From Primulina eburnea (Eukaryota > Streptophyta > Magnoliopsida > Lamiales > Gesneriaceae): DNA of 64,000 bases. How positions within the stretch are numbered: position 1 is the first letter of the stretch; each line of letters starts with the position of its first letter. Shown here one piece after another: positions 22,063 to 32,064 of the stretch. The stretch lies in the NCBI RefSeq assembly GCF_022965805.1, contig NC_133108.1, positions 22,101,545 to 22,165,544 on the forward strand, read 5' to 3'. A program made the translations under genes and the position numbers. The notes under the pieces are model-generated. The model had not been told where the DNA came from. It searched no databases and saw only the letters and a list, made by a program, of their open reading frames with translations.

Positions 22063-22701
22063 TCAATGATCCAACTTCCTTTTCTTACTGCTTGATTGCG
22101 ACCAATTGATCTTTGTTATCATCGGATCAGGCTTATGAACAAAAGCTTCCAAATCATCAATTAATTGATCGGCAGTCGAAGCACAGATGAGCATCCGTCG
22201 TGAATTTTCTGAAATGAAATTCTGTTCCACAGCTTTATCAAGAAATGTCAACAAACTGTCATAATAATTATTGATATTCAACAAGCCCACGGGTTTATTA
22301 TGGATATTAAGTTGTGCCCAAGAAACAGTGTGAAAAATTTCTTCTAATGTACCAAAACCACCTGGTAGTGCGATAAAAGCATCAGAATTTTCAATCATTT
22401 GAGTGATTCTTTCATACATAGAAGAAACTTTTAATTCCTCCCCAATCGTAACACCTGTAATATTTCCTTCAGCTAAAGCTATAGGAATAATACCCAATAC
22501 CTGACTACCTCCAAGATGAGCAGATGTTGAAACAGATCCCATTAACCCAATATTACCTCCCCCATATACCAAGTGAATTTTTCTCTCAGCCAATATCTTT
22601 CCAAGATTATTCGCTGCTTCTACAAACACTTCATTTTTTCCAGGACTCGACCCAGAAAATACACAAATATTTTTCAATGTTTGTGCAGAGGATCCAGTCA
22701 T
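22063..22701 (-). CDS. LOG-like: LOG-type cytokinin riboside 5'-monophosphate phosphoribohydrolase, retrotransposon cargo
   Basis: This intact 212-residue ORF has no intron. LOG enzymes release active cytokinin bases from their riboside monophosphates in cytosol and nucleus, in one step. Visible family features: ICVFSGSSPGKNEVF (12-26) at the start of the Rossmann-like fold, VYGGGNIGLMG (45-55), GIIPIAL (70-76), SMYERITQM (94-102) with the conserved Arg98, and the signature PGGFGTLEE (113-121) with Glu121. WAQLNIHNKPVGLLNINNYY (128-147) follows. Plant LOGs usually have Arg-Lys at 98-99; here it is Arg-Ile. The C-terminus ends KKRKLDH, resembling a nuclear signal. Length is normal for LOG. It lies downstream of pol, on the element strand, 210 bases after the cysteine-rich ORF. 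Most likely a host transcript copied into the element. Confidence 0.9.
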   Translation of the reverse strand: MTGSSAQTLKNICVFSGSSPGKNEVFVEAANNLGKILAERKIHLVYGGGNIGLMGSVSTSAHLGGSQVLGIIPIALAEGNITGVTIGEELKVSSMYERITQMIENSDAFIALPGGFGTLEEIFHTVSWAQLNIHNKPVGLLNINNYYDSLLTFLDKAVEQNFISENSRRMLICASTADQLIDDLEAFVHKPDPMITKINWSQSSSKKRKLDH

Positions 22702-22723
22702 GTTTTTACTTTCCTTTTTTTTT

Positions 22724-22759
22724 TCTGCGAAAGTAGAAAGAAAGATGAGAGATTTTATA
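22724..22759 (-). promoter_or_regulatory. Splice acceptor-like and TATA-like signals before the LOG-like ORF
   Basis: On the minus strand a pyrimidine-rich run (ATCTTTCTTTCTACTTTCGCAG) ends in CAG at 22725, 23 bases before the ATG. This is a good 3' splice site. About 30 bases further upstream lies CCCTATAAAATC (22750-22762), a TATA-like box. Either a spliced subgenomic RNA or a private promoter could express the ORF; the sequence alone does not decide. Confidence 0.45.
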
Positions 22760-22911
22760 GGGGTAATATGTTATCATGACAAAACTATGGGTCACAGCTG
22801 TAAACAGAATAAATAGTAAAAAAATAATGACACACATGCTTATAAACAGTAGTGTGATTGTGGCTCACAATTTTCCTCTGGTTTTACGTCCAGAAACGGC
22901 TTCAACGCCTT

Positions 22912-23457
22912 CTATGAGTCGAGGATATGCTTCCCATCCAATTTTCTTATAAATTGGCAAACAGGGTCTTTTTTAGTCAGATTCCCAAGACTATGACGCT
23001 CATCTTGAAATTGTTTCCATAAACGGAGAAGTTCAATATGCACATGTCCACTAGAATGCGTCTCAAGAGTCAATAAGATGTTATCTAAAGACTCCTTACT
23101 CAGCCCATTCTTAATGAAATCAATTTTATCTTCTCTGTTATTGGAAACACATCCCAAAGATCTGCATCGTTTGTCACAAGTCCATCTTGCACACTTATGA
23201 CAAACCCCTAAACTTTTGGCCCTTCGTTTTTTCGCATAAGTGCTTTTTCCTAATCCAGGCAAATACCGAATAAGCAATGATTGTGGAACTTCTCCTCCTA
23301 ATCGGACCTTAGCTTCTATTACAAGACGAATATCTTCTGGAATTCCTTTTTGCATTAGTAATCTCAATCTTTCACACCTTCCTGCATAAATTTTTCTTAG
23401 AACATTTTCAGAAACAGAGGGAAAATATTTACAAATTTTTGAGAGAATTTCATCCAT
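22912..23457 (-). CDS. Carlavirus-like cysteine-rich nucleic-acid-binding protein, retrotransposon cargo
   Basis: The open frame extends to 23508, but the Met at 23457 (MDEILSKICKYFPSV, codon 18 of 198) is the likely start, because the upstream codons come from an A-rich leader. Key region: GLGKSTYAKKRRAKSLG (85-101 of the long frame), then CHKCARWTCDKRCRSLGC (103-120), a CX2CX8CX4C finger with an extra cysteine, then DFIKNG. A basic STYAKKRRA-type stretch followed by a four-cysteine finger is the layout of the carlavirus cysteine-rich protein; those proteins bind nucleic acid and suppress RNA silencing. The preceding IPEDIRLVIEAKVRLGG also fits. The C-terminal 60 residues after the finger look helical and are unassigned. 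At about 181 residues it is longer than typical viral relatives (roughly 100-130). Alternative: an unrelated zinc-finger accessory protein. Confidence 0.65.
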   Translation of the reverse strand: MDEILSKICKYFPSVSENVLRKIYAGRCERLRLLMQKGIPEDIRLVIEAKVRLGGEVPQSLLIRYLPGLGKSTYAKKRRAKSLGVCHKCARWTCDKRCRSLGCVSNNREDKIDFIKNGLSKESLDNILLTLETHSSGHVHIELLRLWKQFQDERHSLGNLTKKDPVCQFIRKLDGKHILDS

Positions 23458-23641
23458 TTTGAAAAGAAAAGAAATGATTTTTTTTTTTTTAAATTTTTGT
23501 ATCAGCAATTGTGGGAAACTGATTTAACCGACTATGAGAGTCACGGAGTACCGTTATCCGCCATTTAACCGGGAAAATAAAAAGATTAAGAAAACCTGAA
23601 ATAAAAACAAACAATAATCAAATGCAACACAAAAAAAAAAA
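23458..23641 (-). promoter_or_regulatory. Leader with splice acceptor-like site and short upstream ORF
   Basis: Between the pol stop and the cysteine-rich ORF, the minus strand reads TTTGTTTTTATTTCAG followed by GTTTTC (acceptor CAG at 23598-23596), a strong plant-type 3' splice site. Downstream an ATG in good context opens a 7-codon ORF (MADNGTP, about 23562-23539) that stops before the main ORF. The upstream ORF may limit translation of the cysteine-rich protein. Confidence 0.45.
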
Positions 23642-26344
23642 TCAAGGATCAGAAAGGGAAATAAACTCTTCTTGAAAGATTTCATTTTCCAAAAATGGTT
23701 TAAGCCTTTGTCCATTCACTTTAAAAACATCACCATTTTTAGGATTTTCAATATCCACAGCTCCATAAGGATACACATGCTTTATAACATATGGGCCTGT
23801 CCATCTTGATCGTAATTTTCCTGGGAATATGTGAAGTCGAGAATTATAAAGCAAAACTTTTTTACCAATCTCAAAAGATTTTCTAAGAATTGTTTTATCA
23901 TGAAATGATTTGATTTTTGCTTTATAAATCCTTGAATTCTCATACGCATCATTTCTGAGTTCATCAAGTTCATTAAGTTGCAATTTACGCAATTTGTTGG
24001 CATCATCCATGCTTGAATTTAAAGTTTTTATCGCCCAATAAGCTTTATGTTCCAATTCCACAGGCAAATGACAATGTTTTCCATAAACCAACCTATAGGG
24101 AGACATATTCAATGATGTTTTAAAAGCTGTTCGATATGCCCACAGTGCATCATTAAGTCGCAGAGACCAGTCTTTTCTATTTGAGTTAACAGTTTTTTCC
24201 AAAATTTGCTTTATCTCCCTATTAGCTAATTCAACTTGTCCATTTGTTTGAGGATGATAAGGAGTTGTTACTTTGTGAGTAATACCATATTTTTTCATTA
24301 ATGAAGCAAATGGTTTATTAACAAAGTGAGTTCCCCCATCACTTATCATAGCTCGAGGAATTCCGAATCTACTAAAAATATTTTCTTTCAAAAATTTGAT
24401 GACGATTTTATGATCATTTGTTCGACATGGAATTGCCTCTATCCATTTGGAAACATAATCAACTGCAACTAAAATATACAAGTATCCAAACGACGGTGGA
24501 AAAGGTCCCATAAAATCTATTCCCCAACAATCAAATATTTCAATTTCAATGATAGGATTCAAAGGCATCATGTTTCTTTTTGAAATCGCACCCAATTTTT
24601 GACAATTTTCACAGATCTTGCAGATTTCGTGGGTGTCTTTAAACAAAGTGGGCCAATAAAATCCACACTGCAAGATTTTTGCAGCTGTTTTCTTTGAAGA
24701 AAAATGTCCCCCGCATGCTTCTGAATGACAAAATTTAATGACACTACTTACCTCATTGTCGGGTATGCAACGTCGAAAAATTTGATCCGGACAATACTTG
24801 AACAGATACGGATCATCCCAATAAAAGTTTTTTACCTCATTCAAAAATTTTCTTTTATCTTGGGAACTCCATTGCGGTGGCATTTTTCCTGTCACAAGAA
24901 AATTTACTATGTTAGCAAACCAAGGTGTAGTAGTAACTGAAAATAGATGTTCATCAGGAAAATTATCGTTAATTGGTGTCATTTCAAAAGATGATCCTGT
25001 TACTAGTCTCGATAAATGATCGGCTACGACATTCTCGGTTCCTTTTTTATCTTTGATTACAATGTCAAATTCTTGGAGCAACAAAATCCATCGTATCAGT
25101 CGTGGCTTTGCATCCTGTTTGGTCAACAAATATCTAATAGCAGAATTATCAGTAAACACGATAGTTGTTGATCCAATCAAATAAGAACGAAATTTATCTA
25201 ATGCAAATATTACAGCAAGTAGCTCTTTTTCAGTTGTGGAGTAATTCATTTGAGCATTGTTTAAAGTTCTACTTGCATAATATATCACATAAGGCTTACC
25301 GTTTCTTCTTTGACCCAATACTGCACCGACTGCATAATCACTCGCATCGCACATGATTTCAAATGGTAAAGACCAATCAGGAGGTTGCATGATAGGAGCT
25401 GATGTTAAATGTCGAATGATTTTATCAAAAGCATTTTGACATTCTTGAGTCCACTCAAATGCACTGTCTTTTGTTAAGAGGTTACAAATGGGTTTAGAGA
25501 TTAAACTAAAGTCCTTTATAAACCTCCTATAAAATCCAGCATGTCCCAAAAATGAGCGAATTTCTTTAATGGTTTTTGGAGGGGGTAAATTGGCAATGAC
25601 ATCAAATTTTGCTTTATCGACTTCAATTCCATGAGATGACACGACATGTCCCAAAACAATTCCAGAAGTAATCATGTAATGACATTTTTCCCAATTTAAA
25701 ATAAGACCTTTTTCCTCGCATCTTTTTAAAACTTTTTCCAAATTTTCAAGACAATTATCAAATGTATTCCCAAAAACAGTTAAATCATCCATAAAAATTT
25801 CCAAACAATTTTCAACCATGTCGCAGAAAATGCTTAGCATACATCTTTGAAATGTTGCTGGGGCATTGCATAAACCAAATGGCATCCTTCTGAATGCAAA
25901 TGTTCCAAAAGGACATGTGAATGTAGTTTTTTCTTGATCTTCGAGTGCAATGGGAATTTGATAATAGCCTGAATATCCGTCAAGAAAACAGTAGTAGGGA
26001 TGACCTGCTACTCTTTCTAAAATTTGATCCAAAAATGGTAATGGAAAATGATCTTTTCTAGTGGCGTCATTTAATTTTCTATAATCAATACACATCCGCC
26101 AACTAGATGGGACTCGACTTGTTAACAATTCACCTTTTTCATTTTTTATCACTGTGATGCCAGATTTTTTTGGAACTACTTGTGTTGGGCTTACCCACTT
26201 ACTATCAGAAATAGGGTAGATAATTCCAACATCAAGTAGTTTGAGAACTTCAGTTTTCACAACATCTTCATGTGTGGATTTAATCTCCTTTGTGGTTGTT
26301 GAGATGTTTTTGCATTTTCTTCTAAGTGAATTTTGTGTGTGCAA
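23642..26344 (-). CDS. Element F pol: reverse transcriptase, RNase H, integrase
   Basis: This 900-codon open frame begins inside the gag-protease ORF overlap; real homology starts at [20 protein letters not shown] (residue 27). [15 protein letters not shown] (81-93), [18 protein letters not shown] (152-169), catalytic FMDD (184-187). RNase H follows ([49 protein letters not shown]). The integrase HHCC finger is at about 545-590 (HSEACGGHF ... CKICENC). The catalytic core has [19 protein letters not shown] and [20 protein letters not shown]. The C-terminal part ([22 protein letters not shown]) is complete. It replicates and inserts the element. The frame is separated from gag-protease by a 1-base deletion near 26265 (a GG reduced to G). 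Confidence 0.93.
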   Translation of the reverse strand: MHTQNSLRRKCKNISTTTKEIKSTHEDVVKTEVLKLLDVGIIYPISDSKWVSPTQVVPKKSGITVIKNEKGELLTSRVPSSWRMCIDYRKLNDATRKDHFPLPFLDQILERVAGHPYYCFLDGYSGYYQIPIALEDQEKTTFTCPFGTFAFRRMPFGLCNAPATFQRCMLSIFCDMVENCLEIFMDDLTVFGNTFDNCLENLEKVLKRCEEKGLILNWEKCHYMITSGIVLGHVVSSHGIEVDKAKFDVIANLPPPKTIKEIRSFLGHAGFYRRFIKDFSLISKPICNLLTKDSAFEWTQECQNAFDKIIRHLTSAPIMQPPDWSLPFEIMCDASDYAVGAVLGQRRNGKPYVIYYASRTLNNAQMNYSTTEKELLAVIFALDKFRSYLIGSTTIVFTDNSAIRYLLTKQDAKPRLIRWILLLQEFDIVIKDKKGTENVVADHLSRLVTGSSFEMTPINDNFPDEHLFSVTTTPWFANIVNFLVTGKMPPQWSSQDKRKFLNEVKNFYWDDPYLFKYCPDQIFRRCIPDNEVSSVIKFCHSEACGGHFSSKKTAAKILQCGFYWPTLFKDTHEICKICENCQKLGAISKRNMMPLNPIIEIEIFDCWGIDFMGPFPPSFGYLYILVAVDYVSKWIEAIPCRTNDHKIVIKFLKENIFSRFGIPRAMISDGGTHFVNKPFASLMKKYGITHKVTTPYHPQTNGQVELANREIKQILEKTVNSNRKDWSLRLNDALWAYRTAFKTSLNMSPYRLVYGKHCHLPVELEHKAYWAIKTLNSSMDDANKLRKLQLNELDELRNDAYENSRIYKAKIKSFHDKTILRKSFEIGKKVLLYNSRLHIFPGKLRSRWTGPYVIKHVYPYGAVDIENPKNGDVFKVNGQRLKPFLENEIFQEEFISLSDP

Positions 26345-28887
26345 ATTAGTGGATTAATGCCCTTAAGATCTTTTAGTGTCCAACCAATTGCATTTTTATG
26401 TCTTTTAAGCATATCAACTAATTTACCTTCTTGATTACTTGAGAGTTTGGAAGAAATTACCACCGGATATGTTTCATCTTCTCCAAGAAATGCATACTTC
26501 AATTCTTCTGGCAAGGGTTTTAACTCCAATACTGGTGGTTCGTCTTTGTTCTCATATTTTTCATCAAATTCTTTCTCTGATCCTGGTAACGAGTGATACC
26601 TGAAAAAATCGTCAAGATCAATTTCAATATTTTCTTTAACAGTTTCAATTGAACAAATATCTAATTGATCATGAGTACTCCCTTCTTGAATGTTTTCTTC
26701 CACAAGAGTTTCAATAAGATTTTCATCTTCACTTTCATCTCCTTTGTCATGTGGTTGCTTACAAAGATTAAAAACATTGAGCTCCAAGGTCATGTTACCA
26801 AATGACAACTTCATTATTCCATTCCTGCAATTTATAAGAGCATTAGAAGTTGCTAAAAATGGACGACCTAAAATTACAGGAATTGCATTACAAGCTTCAA
26901 TAGGTTGTGTATCTAAAACTATGAAATCGACAGGATATACAAAGTTATCAACTTGGACCAACACGTCTTCTACCATACCTCTTGGCACTTTAACAGATCT
27001 ATCAGCAAGTAAAAGTGTTACCGAAGTAGGTTTTAACTCGCCTAGATTGAGTTCTTGATAAACTGAATATGGAAGTAAATTCACACTAGCTCCAAGGTCA
27101 AGCAAGGCTTTTTTAATCTTTCGTTCTCCAATAATACACGAAATAGTAGGACAACCAGGGTCTTTGTATTTCAAAGCATTATTATTTTGAATGATTGCAC
27201 TTACTTGTTCGGCTAAAAATGCTTTCTTTTTCACATTCAATTTTCTTTTCACAGTGCACAAGTCTTTCAAAAATTTGGCATATGATGGTACCTGTTTTAT
27301 TGCATCTAATAAAGGAATATTAACTTTTATTTGTTTAAAAATATCATATATATCAGAATTCAAATTTGATTTTTTTGTATTTTTCAATGCATGAGGGAAT
27401 GGTGGTGACACTGTCTGTTGAACCTCCTCTTCGCAAGTTATGGGTTCCACTTCCTTACCCTTTGGAGTTGATTTATCATCATCTTCACAAGGTTCAAGAA
27501 TGGATTTTTCCACAACCTTACCACTTCGAAGGGTAATAACAGATTTTACCTGATCCATCGGTTGAGTTCCAGAAGTTCCAATTTGTGTATGATGATCCTT
27601 GGGATTAGGCAGAGGTTGTGAAGGAAATTTACCTTTTTCATGAACATTAAGTGCAGATGCAAATTTAGCAAGAGTATCTTTCAAGTCTGTCATGGTTTGA
27701 GCAGTTTGAGTATTGATAGACTCTTGCTTTGCAATGAAAGAATTCAATGTATCTTCCAAATTTCTTTTCGGCGGAGGAACATAAGGTGCATAATTTTGAA
27801 AATTTTGTTGATTTTGAAAATGTGGTTGCGGAAATTGTGCAGCATTATCATTCCTCCAACTAAAATTTGGATGATTTCGCCAACCTGGATTGTAATTTTG
27901 AGAAAATGGTTCAAAATTTGGCCTTTTGAAATTGTTCAAAACATTGGCTTGCTCATGGAGACATTCTTTAAAAGAGGGCAAAGTGGGACAATCTTTTGTA
28001 AAATGATCACTTGTATCACAGATGTGACACACAATTTCTTGAACAGATTTTAATTGACCATTCTTTTTCAATTCAAGTGCCTCAACTTTTCTTGCCAAAG
28101 AGGTAAATCTAGCTTGAAGATCATGTTCATCTTTGAGAGTGTACATACCTCCACCAGATGTAGGAGATTGAATCTTGTTTGATGGTTCGATTGTACCTAT
28201 AGTGTCCCAATTTTGAGCATTTTCAGCTAATGAATCGAGATACTCAATTGCCTCGTTCGGATCTTTATCTTCAAATGTTCCATTACACATAAATTCAACC
28301 ATTTGCCTATCTTTAGGTGTTAAGCCTTCATAAAATTGAGAAACAACTCTCCAAATTTCAAAACCATGATGTGGACAAAGATTAAGCAATTCTTTGTATC
28401 TATCCCAACACTGATAAAAAGTTTCTCCTTGTTTTTGAGTGAAAGTGATGATTTGCCTTTTGAAAGAATTTGTTCTATGAGATGGAAAAAACTTTTTCAA
28501 AAATTGTTGTTGCAATTCATCCCAAGTTCGAATGGATCCCGATCTAAGATTTTGTAGCCAAGTTTTAGCTTTATCTTTTAAAGAAAAAGGAAAAAGCTTA
28601 AGGCGAATGGTGTTCATGCTACAATTTAGATCATTATATGTGTTGCACACTTCTTCAAACTCTCGTAAATGCATGTATGGATTTTCAGAATCTAAGCCAT
28701 GAAAGTTGGGTAAAAGTTGGATAATACCAGGCTTAAAATTGAAATGAGATGCATCAGGGGGAAAAACTAGACATGAAGGTGCACTAGTACGTGTAGGATT
28801 CATGTGATCTCTAAGTGTTCTTCGTCTATCATGATCATGTTGAGATTGAATTTCATCTTCATTTTCTTGGATGGGTTCTTCCGCCAT
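26257..28887 (-). CDS. Element F gag-protease
   Basis: The open frame runs from 28995, but the likely start is [14 protein letters not shown] (codon 37), because the preceding Phe- and Cys-rich codons come from the leader. Numbered from 28995: retrotransposon gag domain about 90-260 ([44 protein letters not shown]), CCHC knuckle [14 protein letters not shown] (323-336), aspartic protease about 612-740 with [11 protein letters not shown] (Asp633) and ILGRPFLAT. The usual D-S/T-G is D-L-G here, which is normal for Athila-type proteases. It then enters the RT N-terminal linker ([15 protein letters not shown]) and ends prematurely at NPHMKML through the 1-base deletion. Confidence 0.9.
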   Translation of the reverse strand: MAEEPIQENEDEIQSQHDHDRRRTLRDHMNPTRTSAPSCLVFPPDASHFNFKPGIIQLLPNFHGLDSENPYMHLREFEEVCNTYNDLNCSMNTIRLKLFPFSLKDKAKTWLQNLRSGSIRTWDELQQQFLKKFFPSHRTNSFKRQIITFTQKQGETFYQCWDRYKELLNLCPHHGFEIWRVVSQFYEGLTPKDRQMVEFMCNGTFEDKDPNEAIEYLDSLAENAQNWDTIGTIEPSNKIQSPTSGGGMYTLKDEHDLQARFTSLARKVEALELKKNGQLKSVQEIVCHICDTSDHFTKDCPTLPSFKECLHEQANVLNNFKRPNFEPFSQNYNPGWRNHPNFSWRNDNAAQFPQPHFQNQQNFQNYAPYVPPPKRNLEDTLNSFIAKQESINTQTAQTMTDLKDTLAKFASALNVHEKGKFPSQPLPNPKDHHTQIGTSGTQPMDQVKSVITLRSGKVVEKSILEPCEDDDKSTPKGKEVEPITCEEEVQQTVSPPFPHALKNTKKSNLNSDIYDIFKQIKVNIPLLDAIKQVPSYAKFLKDLCTVKRKLNVKKKAFLAEQVSAIIQNNNALKYKDPGCPTISCIIGERKIKKALLDLGASVNLLPYSVYQELNLGELKPTSVTLLLADRSVKVPRGMVEDVLVQVDNFVYPVDFIVLDTQPIEACNAIPVILGRPFLATSNALINCRNGIMKLSFGNMTLELNVFNLCKQPHDKGDESEDENLIETLVEENIQEGSTHDQLDICSIETVKENIEIDLDDFFRYHSLPGSEKEFDEKYENKDEPPVLELKPLPEELKYAFLGEDETYPVVISSKLSSNQEGKLVDMLKRHKNAIGWTLKDLKGINPLICTHKIHLEENAKTSQQPQRRLNPHMKML

Positions 28888-29052
28888 GTTTTGTAAAAAT
28901 AAAGGGTTATTTCGAATGAGTCGACCACTAAGTGTACGTGACCAAATGCTCATACAAATGCAAAACAAAAAGAAAAAAAAAACACACAAAAGCAATAAAA
29001 AGAAAAATAAACTTTAAACAATATTAAATAGACTTGAAATTAAATTATACTT

Positions 29053-29069
29053 CCCCGGCAACGGCGCCA
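29053..29069 (-). promoter_or_regulatory. Primer-binding site of element F (tRNA-Asp)
   Basis: On the minus strand TGGCGCCGTTGCCGGGG is complementary to the 3' end of plant tRNA-Asp, the primer typical of Athila-type elements. Six bases (agtttt) separate it from the LTR end at 29076. Confidence 0.88.
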
Positions 29070-29075
29070 AAAACT

Positions 29076-30645
29076 TGTTGCGACTTTGATTGTTGCACTC
29101 CCAAGAGCAGGTTGTCCACAAGTAGTATAATTCGGTGAGTCCGAATATCGTATCCACAGGGAAGCTAAGGTAATTACAAGTCCACTACAATGTCTTTTTG
29201 TTTTTGTTTTTGTTTCTTTTTAATTTTAATTGAATCTTTAATGGGTAAATTTTAATTGTTCAAATTTAAATTTAAGTAGTTGAGATTAAAGGATCCACTC
29301 TTGGTATTTTAATAAAGTTAACATTAACGAACAATATTGAAATCCACTTAATAAAATGGTTCCAATATATTAAATAATCATATTTATATTATGTTATAAA
29401 TTATAATCTTATAAGTACATAATATATACCAAAACTTATAAATGTGGTCAAGTATTTATTGTGCTATATATATTTGTAAACACTAAATCAAGGTTCCCAC
29501 TTTAAATGGTTGGTAAAACCAAACAAACATTTAAATGGTACCAATAAATTAATACTATAATATATTCATATATAATAAATCAAGGAATCCAAGTTAAATG
29601 GTTGGTAAAACCAAACTAACATTTAAATGGTTCCAAGAATTTAATATTATAATATATTTATATATAATAACTCAAGGCATCCATTTTAAATGGTTGGTAA
29701 TACCAAACTAACATTTAAATGGTTCCAAGAATTTAGTGTAACATATAGCAACAATAAATCAAAACTCCCACTTATAAGTAGGGTATAAAAATGCTTAAAG
29801 AAATAAATATAACATAAACAATAAATAATGATTAAATAATATAAAACATAGATTCTTACCTTATAATAACCTTATTATCATGCCAAGAGCTTCACCTTAT
29901 CATCTCAACTTTAGGAAGTTAGCTATTCATTATTCAAAGTGTAAAACTTTGAATATGAAATTAACATGCTAATTATATTTAAATGAAGAAATAAAAGAAA
30001 AATATAGAGAGAAATATTATGAACTCAAAGATTTGTTCATAGAATGAGGGATATCTCAATACATTACAATGCACCCCTATTTATAGCCAAATTTGGGGAG
30101 ACAACCACAAATAAAATATTATTTTTTACACATAAGTCTTCATTGGTGTTCCAAGAAATTAATATTATATTGCACATCACTTTTGACAAGCATCTTCTCC
30201 GAATTTTCTTCTTCACATAAAATGAAACATGTGGATAATTGAGTTGTCTAGTTGTGGTATTTTTTTCAGAATATTTGACCAAGTAGTTTGAGAGATATGG
30301 TCAAAATACTAGAGCATGGTAAAACTGCCACTCCTTCGGTAACTTTAATTGTTGCTTAATTTGATCCCAATTGTGAGAGGATTTTTATCTCATGCTTGCC
30401 ACCAATATTGTAGATATTAACATCAACTTTCTACAGGTCCAAGAATCATCTTAATCCCATTTGCAACGCCAAGGTTATTCTTGTTTTATCGAACCTGTAA
30501 AAATAGTAAAAACTTATAATTACACAACAACTTATATTTTATACAATTTATTATAAAACATATAATATTTAAAAATTTAATAAAACAAAAACTATATATT
30601 TATATTATAAAACATTTAATTAATGTACAATTTTTATGTTTATCA
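29076..30645 (-). repeat. 5' LTR of element F, 1570 bp
   Basis: Read on the minus strand it goes from TGATAAACAT (30645) to GTCGCAACA (29076). A TATA box CTATAAATA lies at 30087-30079, about 560 bases in. A block of roughly 105 bases is repeated three times at 29484-29745 (core ttaaatggttggta ... acatttaaatggttcca). The end segment 29076-29522 recurs at 56834-57291. Only its first 329 bases are present in the 3' LTR. Confidence 0.82.
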
Positions 30646-30650
30646 CACCG

Positions 30651-30977
30651 CCTCGTCCCACTACACGCACGCCCAAGGCCAGCGGCTCGCCTAGCGTGCC
30701 TTGACAGTGCGCGCTCGCCTAGCCTCGCCCTCGACAGCTCACGCTCGCCCCGCCGAGCTCGCGCACAAGCCCAGCGCCACGCTCGCCCGACGCCGAGCTC
30801 GCCCACTAGCCCAGCGCACACGCTCGCCCACCAGCCCGTCCAAGCACACGCCCTCACGCCTCGCCACCTCCTGCTCGCCCAGCGCTCGGCTCGCCCCCTG
30901 CCACGCTCTCCCTCTCCGAGCTCGCCCACAAGTTATGCGCCACGCTCGCCCACAAGTTATGCGCCACGCTCGCCCAG
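30651..30977 (-). other. Element E interior between insertions F and H
   Basis: This is the CTCGCC-rich tract of element E, continuous with 20485 on one side and 43459 on the other once F and H are removed. Words such as agcgccacgctcgcc are repeated irregularly. The long open frames on both strands are compositional. It ends with cccag (30973-30977), the left TSD of element H. Confidence 0.7.
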
Positions 30978-31306
30978 TGATCGAGCAAAACTTGCAGAGT
31001 GAATAGTCCCAAAATTTATTTTATAAATGAAAGCTCGATTTAAATATCGCAAGTGCACGATAGTCAAGTTATAATACGTAAGTGAATACGAGTATCGTTC
31101 CACAAGGACTGCGTTACACTATTTTTATTTTCAAGTACAATTTCTTTAGCAACGATAAAATGAGTTGATGATTAATCTAATGTAAATTAAACAACTAAAA
31201 TAATTAAAATGCAAAGAAAACGTATTCAAGAAAGCAATGCTTAATTTGGATTAAATCAATTGAGAAATGAATTTGTTTGGAATTAGGAGTTCACCTACCA
31301 CTTGTG
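30978..31306 (-). repeat. Truncated outer LTR (a) of element H
   Basis: It matches the left 329 bases of LTR b (32065 onward) and LTR c (42060 onward), then switches at about 31306 into gag sequence. In element orientation it is the terminal U5-side part, with U3 and most of R lost. Confidence 0.82.
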
Positions 31307-31938
31307 AAAGTTTGAACAACTAACCCAAGAGGCAGCTCATGGTGTGGACATCTCCTCAACAAGTCCTTGTAGCGCTCCCATGCATCGGAAAGTGACTCTT
31401 GCTCATATTGGGCAAAAGTAGTAATGTCGGCTCTAAGCTTCATAGTCTTCGACGGAGGAAAGTACTTGATTAGGAATGCCTTTGCCATATCCTCCCATGT
31501 AGTAATAGACCCTACTTGCAAACAGTTTAACCATGACTTAGCTTTATCTCTCAGTGAAAATGGAAATAAACGCAAACGAACAGCATCATCAGACACGCCA
31601 TTAAACTTAAAAGTATCACAAATTTCAAGAAAGTCAGCTATATGAGAGTTAGGGTCGTCAAGTGCACTTCCCCCAAATTGGACAGTGTTCTGAATCATCT
31701 GAATGATAGCTGGCTTGATCTCAAACTGATTAACTCGGATGACTGGTCTTACGATGCTTGGACGTGCTCCATCAAGAGATGGCTGTGCATAATCCAACAT
31801 CGGTATACGCCTTGGCTCCTCTCTTTGTTGATCGCCTTCCATTCTTTCCTTCGCTCTTTGCTGCTGTAGTCGACGTCTAGCTGTGCGTTCGATCTCGGGG
31901 TCAAAAGGCTCAAGCTTACACTCGAGTGATCTTCGCAT
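31307..31938 (-). pseudogene. Partial gag between LTR a and LTR b of element H
   Basis: It starts at MRRSLECKLEPFDPEIERT and covers the N-terminal gag domain (VQFGGSALDDPNSHIADFL, FPFSLRDKAKSWLNCL, FLIKYFPPSKTMKLR, ERYKDLLRRCPHHELPLG). It breaks at 31307, where LTR a begins. It is nearly identical to the gag of the main body (41303-41933), so the duplication is younger than the insertion. The open frame reads on a few codons into LTR sequence and then stops. Confidence 0.85.
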
Positions 31939-32041
31939 GCACCACAAGAAAAATCTGCAACACAATGAGAGTATCAAATAACAATAAAATAAATAATACT
32001 AAAGAATTTAAATGAAAAATAAAAATTTGTGAATCAACAGT

Positions 32042-32057
32042 CCTCGGCAACGGCGCC
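32042..32057 (-). promoter_or_regulatory. Primer-binding site next to LTR b of element H
   Basis: On the minus strand TGGCGCCGTTGCCGAGG fits the tRNA-Asp 3' end with one change. It shows that LTR b acted as a 5' LTR for the duplicated unit on its left. Confidence 0.82.
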
Positions 32058-32064
32058 AAAAACT

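Larger units (their letters stand above)
20486..30645 (-). mobile_element. Athila-like Gypsy retrotransposon F carrying two captured ORFs
   Basis: The 10.2-kb element sits in the CTCGCC tract of element E, flanked by caccg (20481-20485, 30646-30650). On the minus strand: 5' LTR (30645-29076), tRNA-Asp primer site, gag-protease, RT-RNase H-integrase, a carlavirus-like cysteine-rich ORF, a LOG-like ORF, 3' UTR, polypurine tract, and a 329-bp 3' LTR. The shared LTR part is identical by eye, pointing to recent insertion. Gag-pol has one visible 1-base deletion. The two extra ORFs occupy the env-like slot of Athila elements. Confidence 0.9.

Noticed and set aside
22063..22701. An ordinary host LOG gene that happens to lie near a transposon
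   Set aside because: It is intronless, in element orientation, inside matching LTRs and TSDs, between pol and the polypurine tract of the element, so it belongs to the element copy.
23642..28887. Programmed frameshift between gag-protease and RT in element F
   Set aside because: The shift falls in a conserved stretch joining protease to RT, where the related element H reads through in one frame; a 1-base loss is the simpler explanation.
29076..30316. A separate solo LTR inserted beside a 329-bp LTR in element F
   Set aside because: No TSD surrounds it, it ends six bases from the tRNA-Asp primer site as a 5' LTR should, and it contains the TATA box; a single 1570-bp LTR explains this better.
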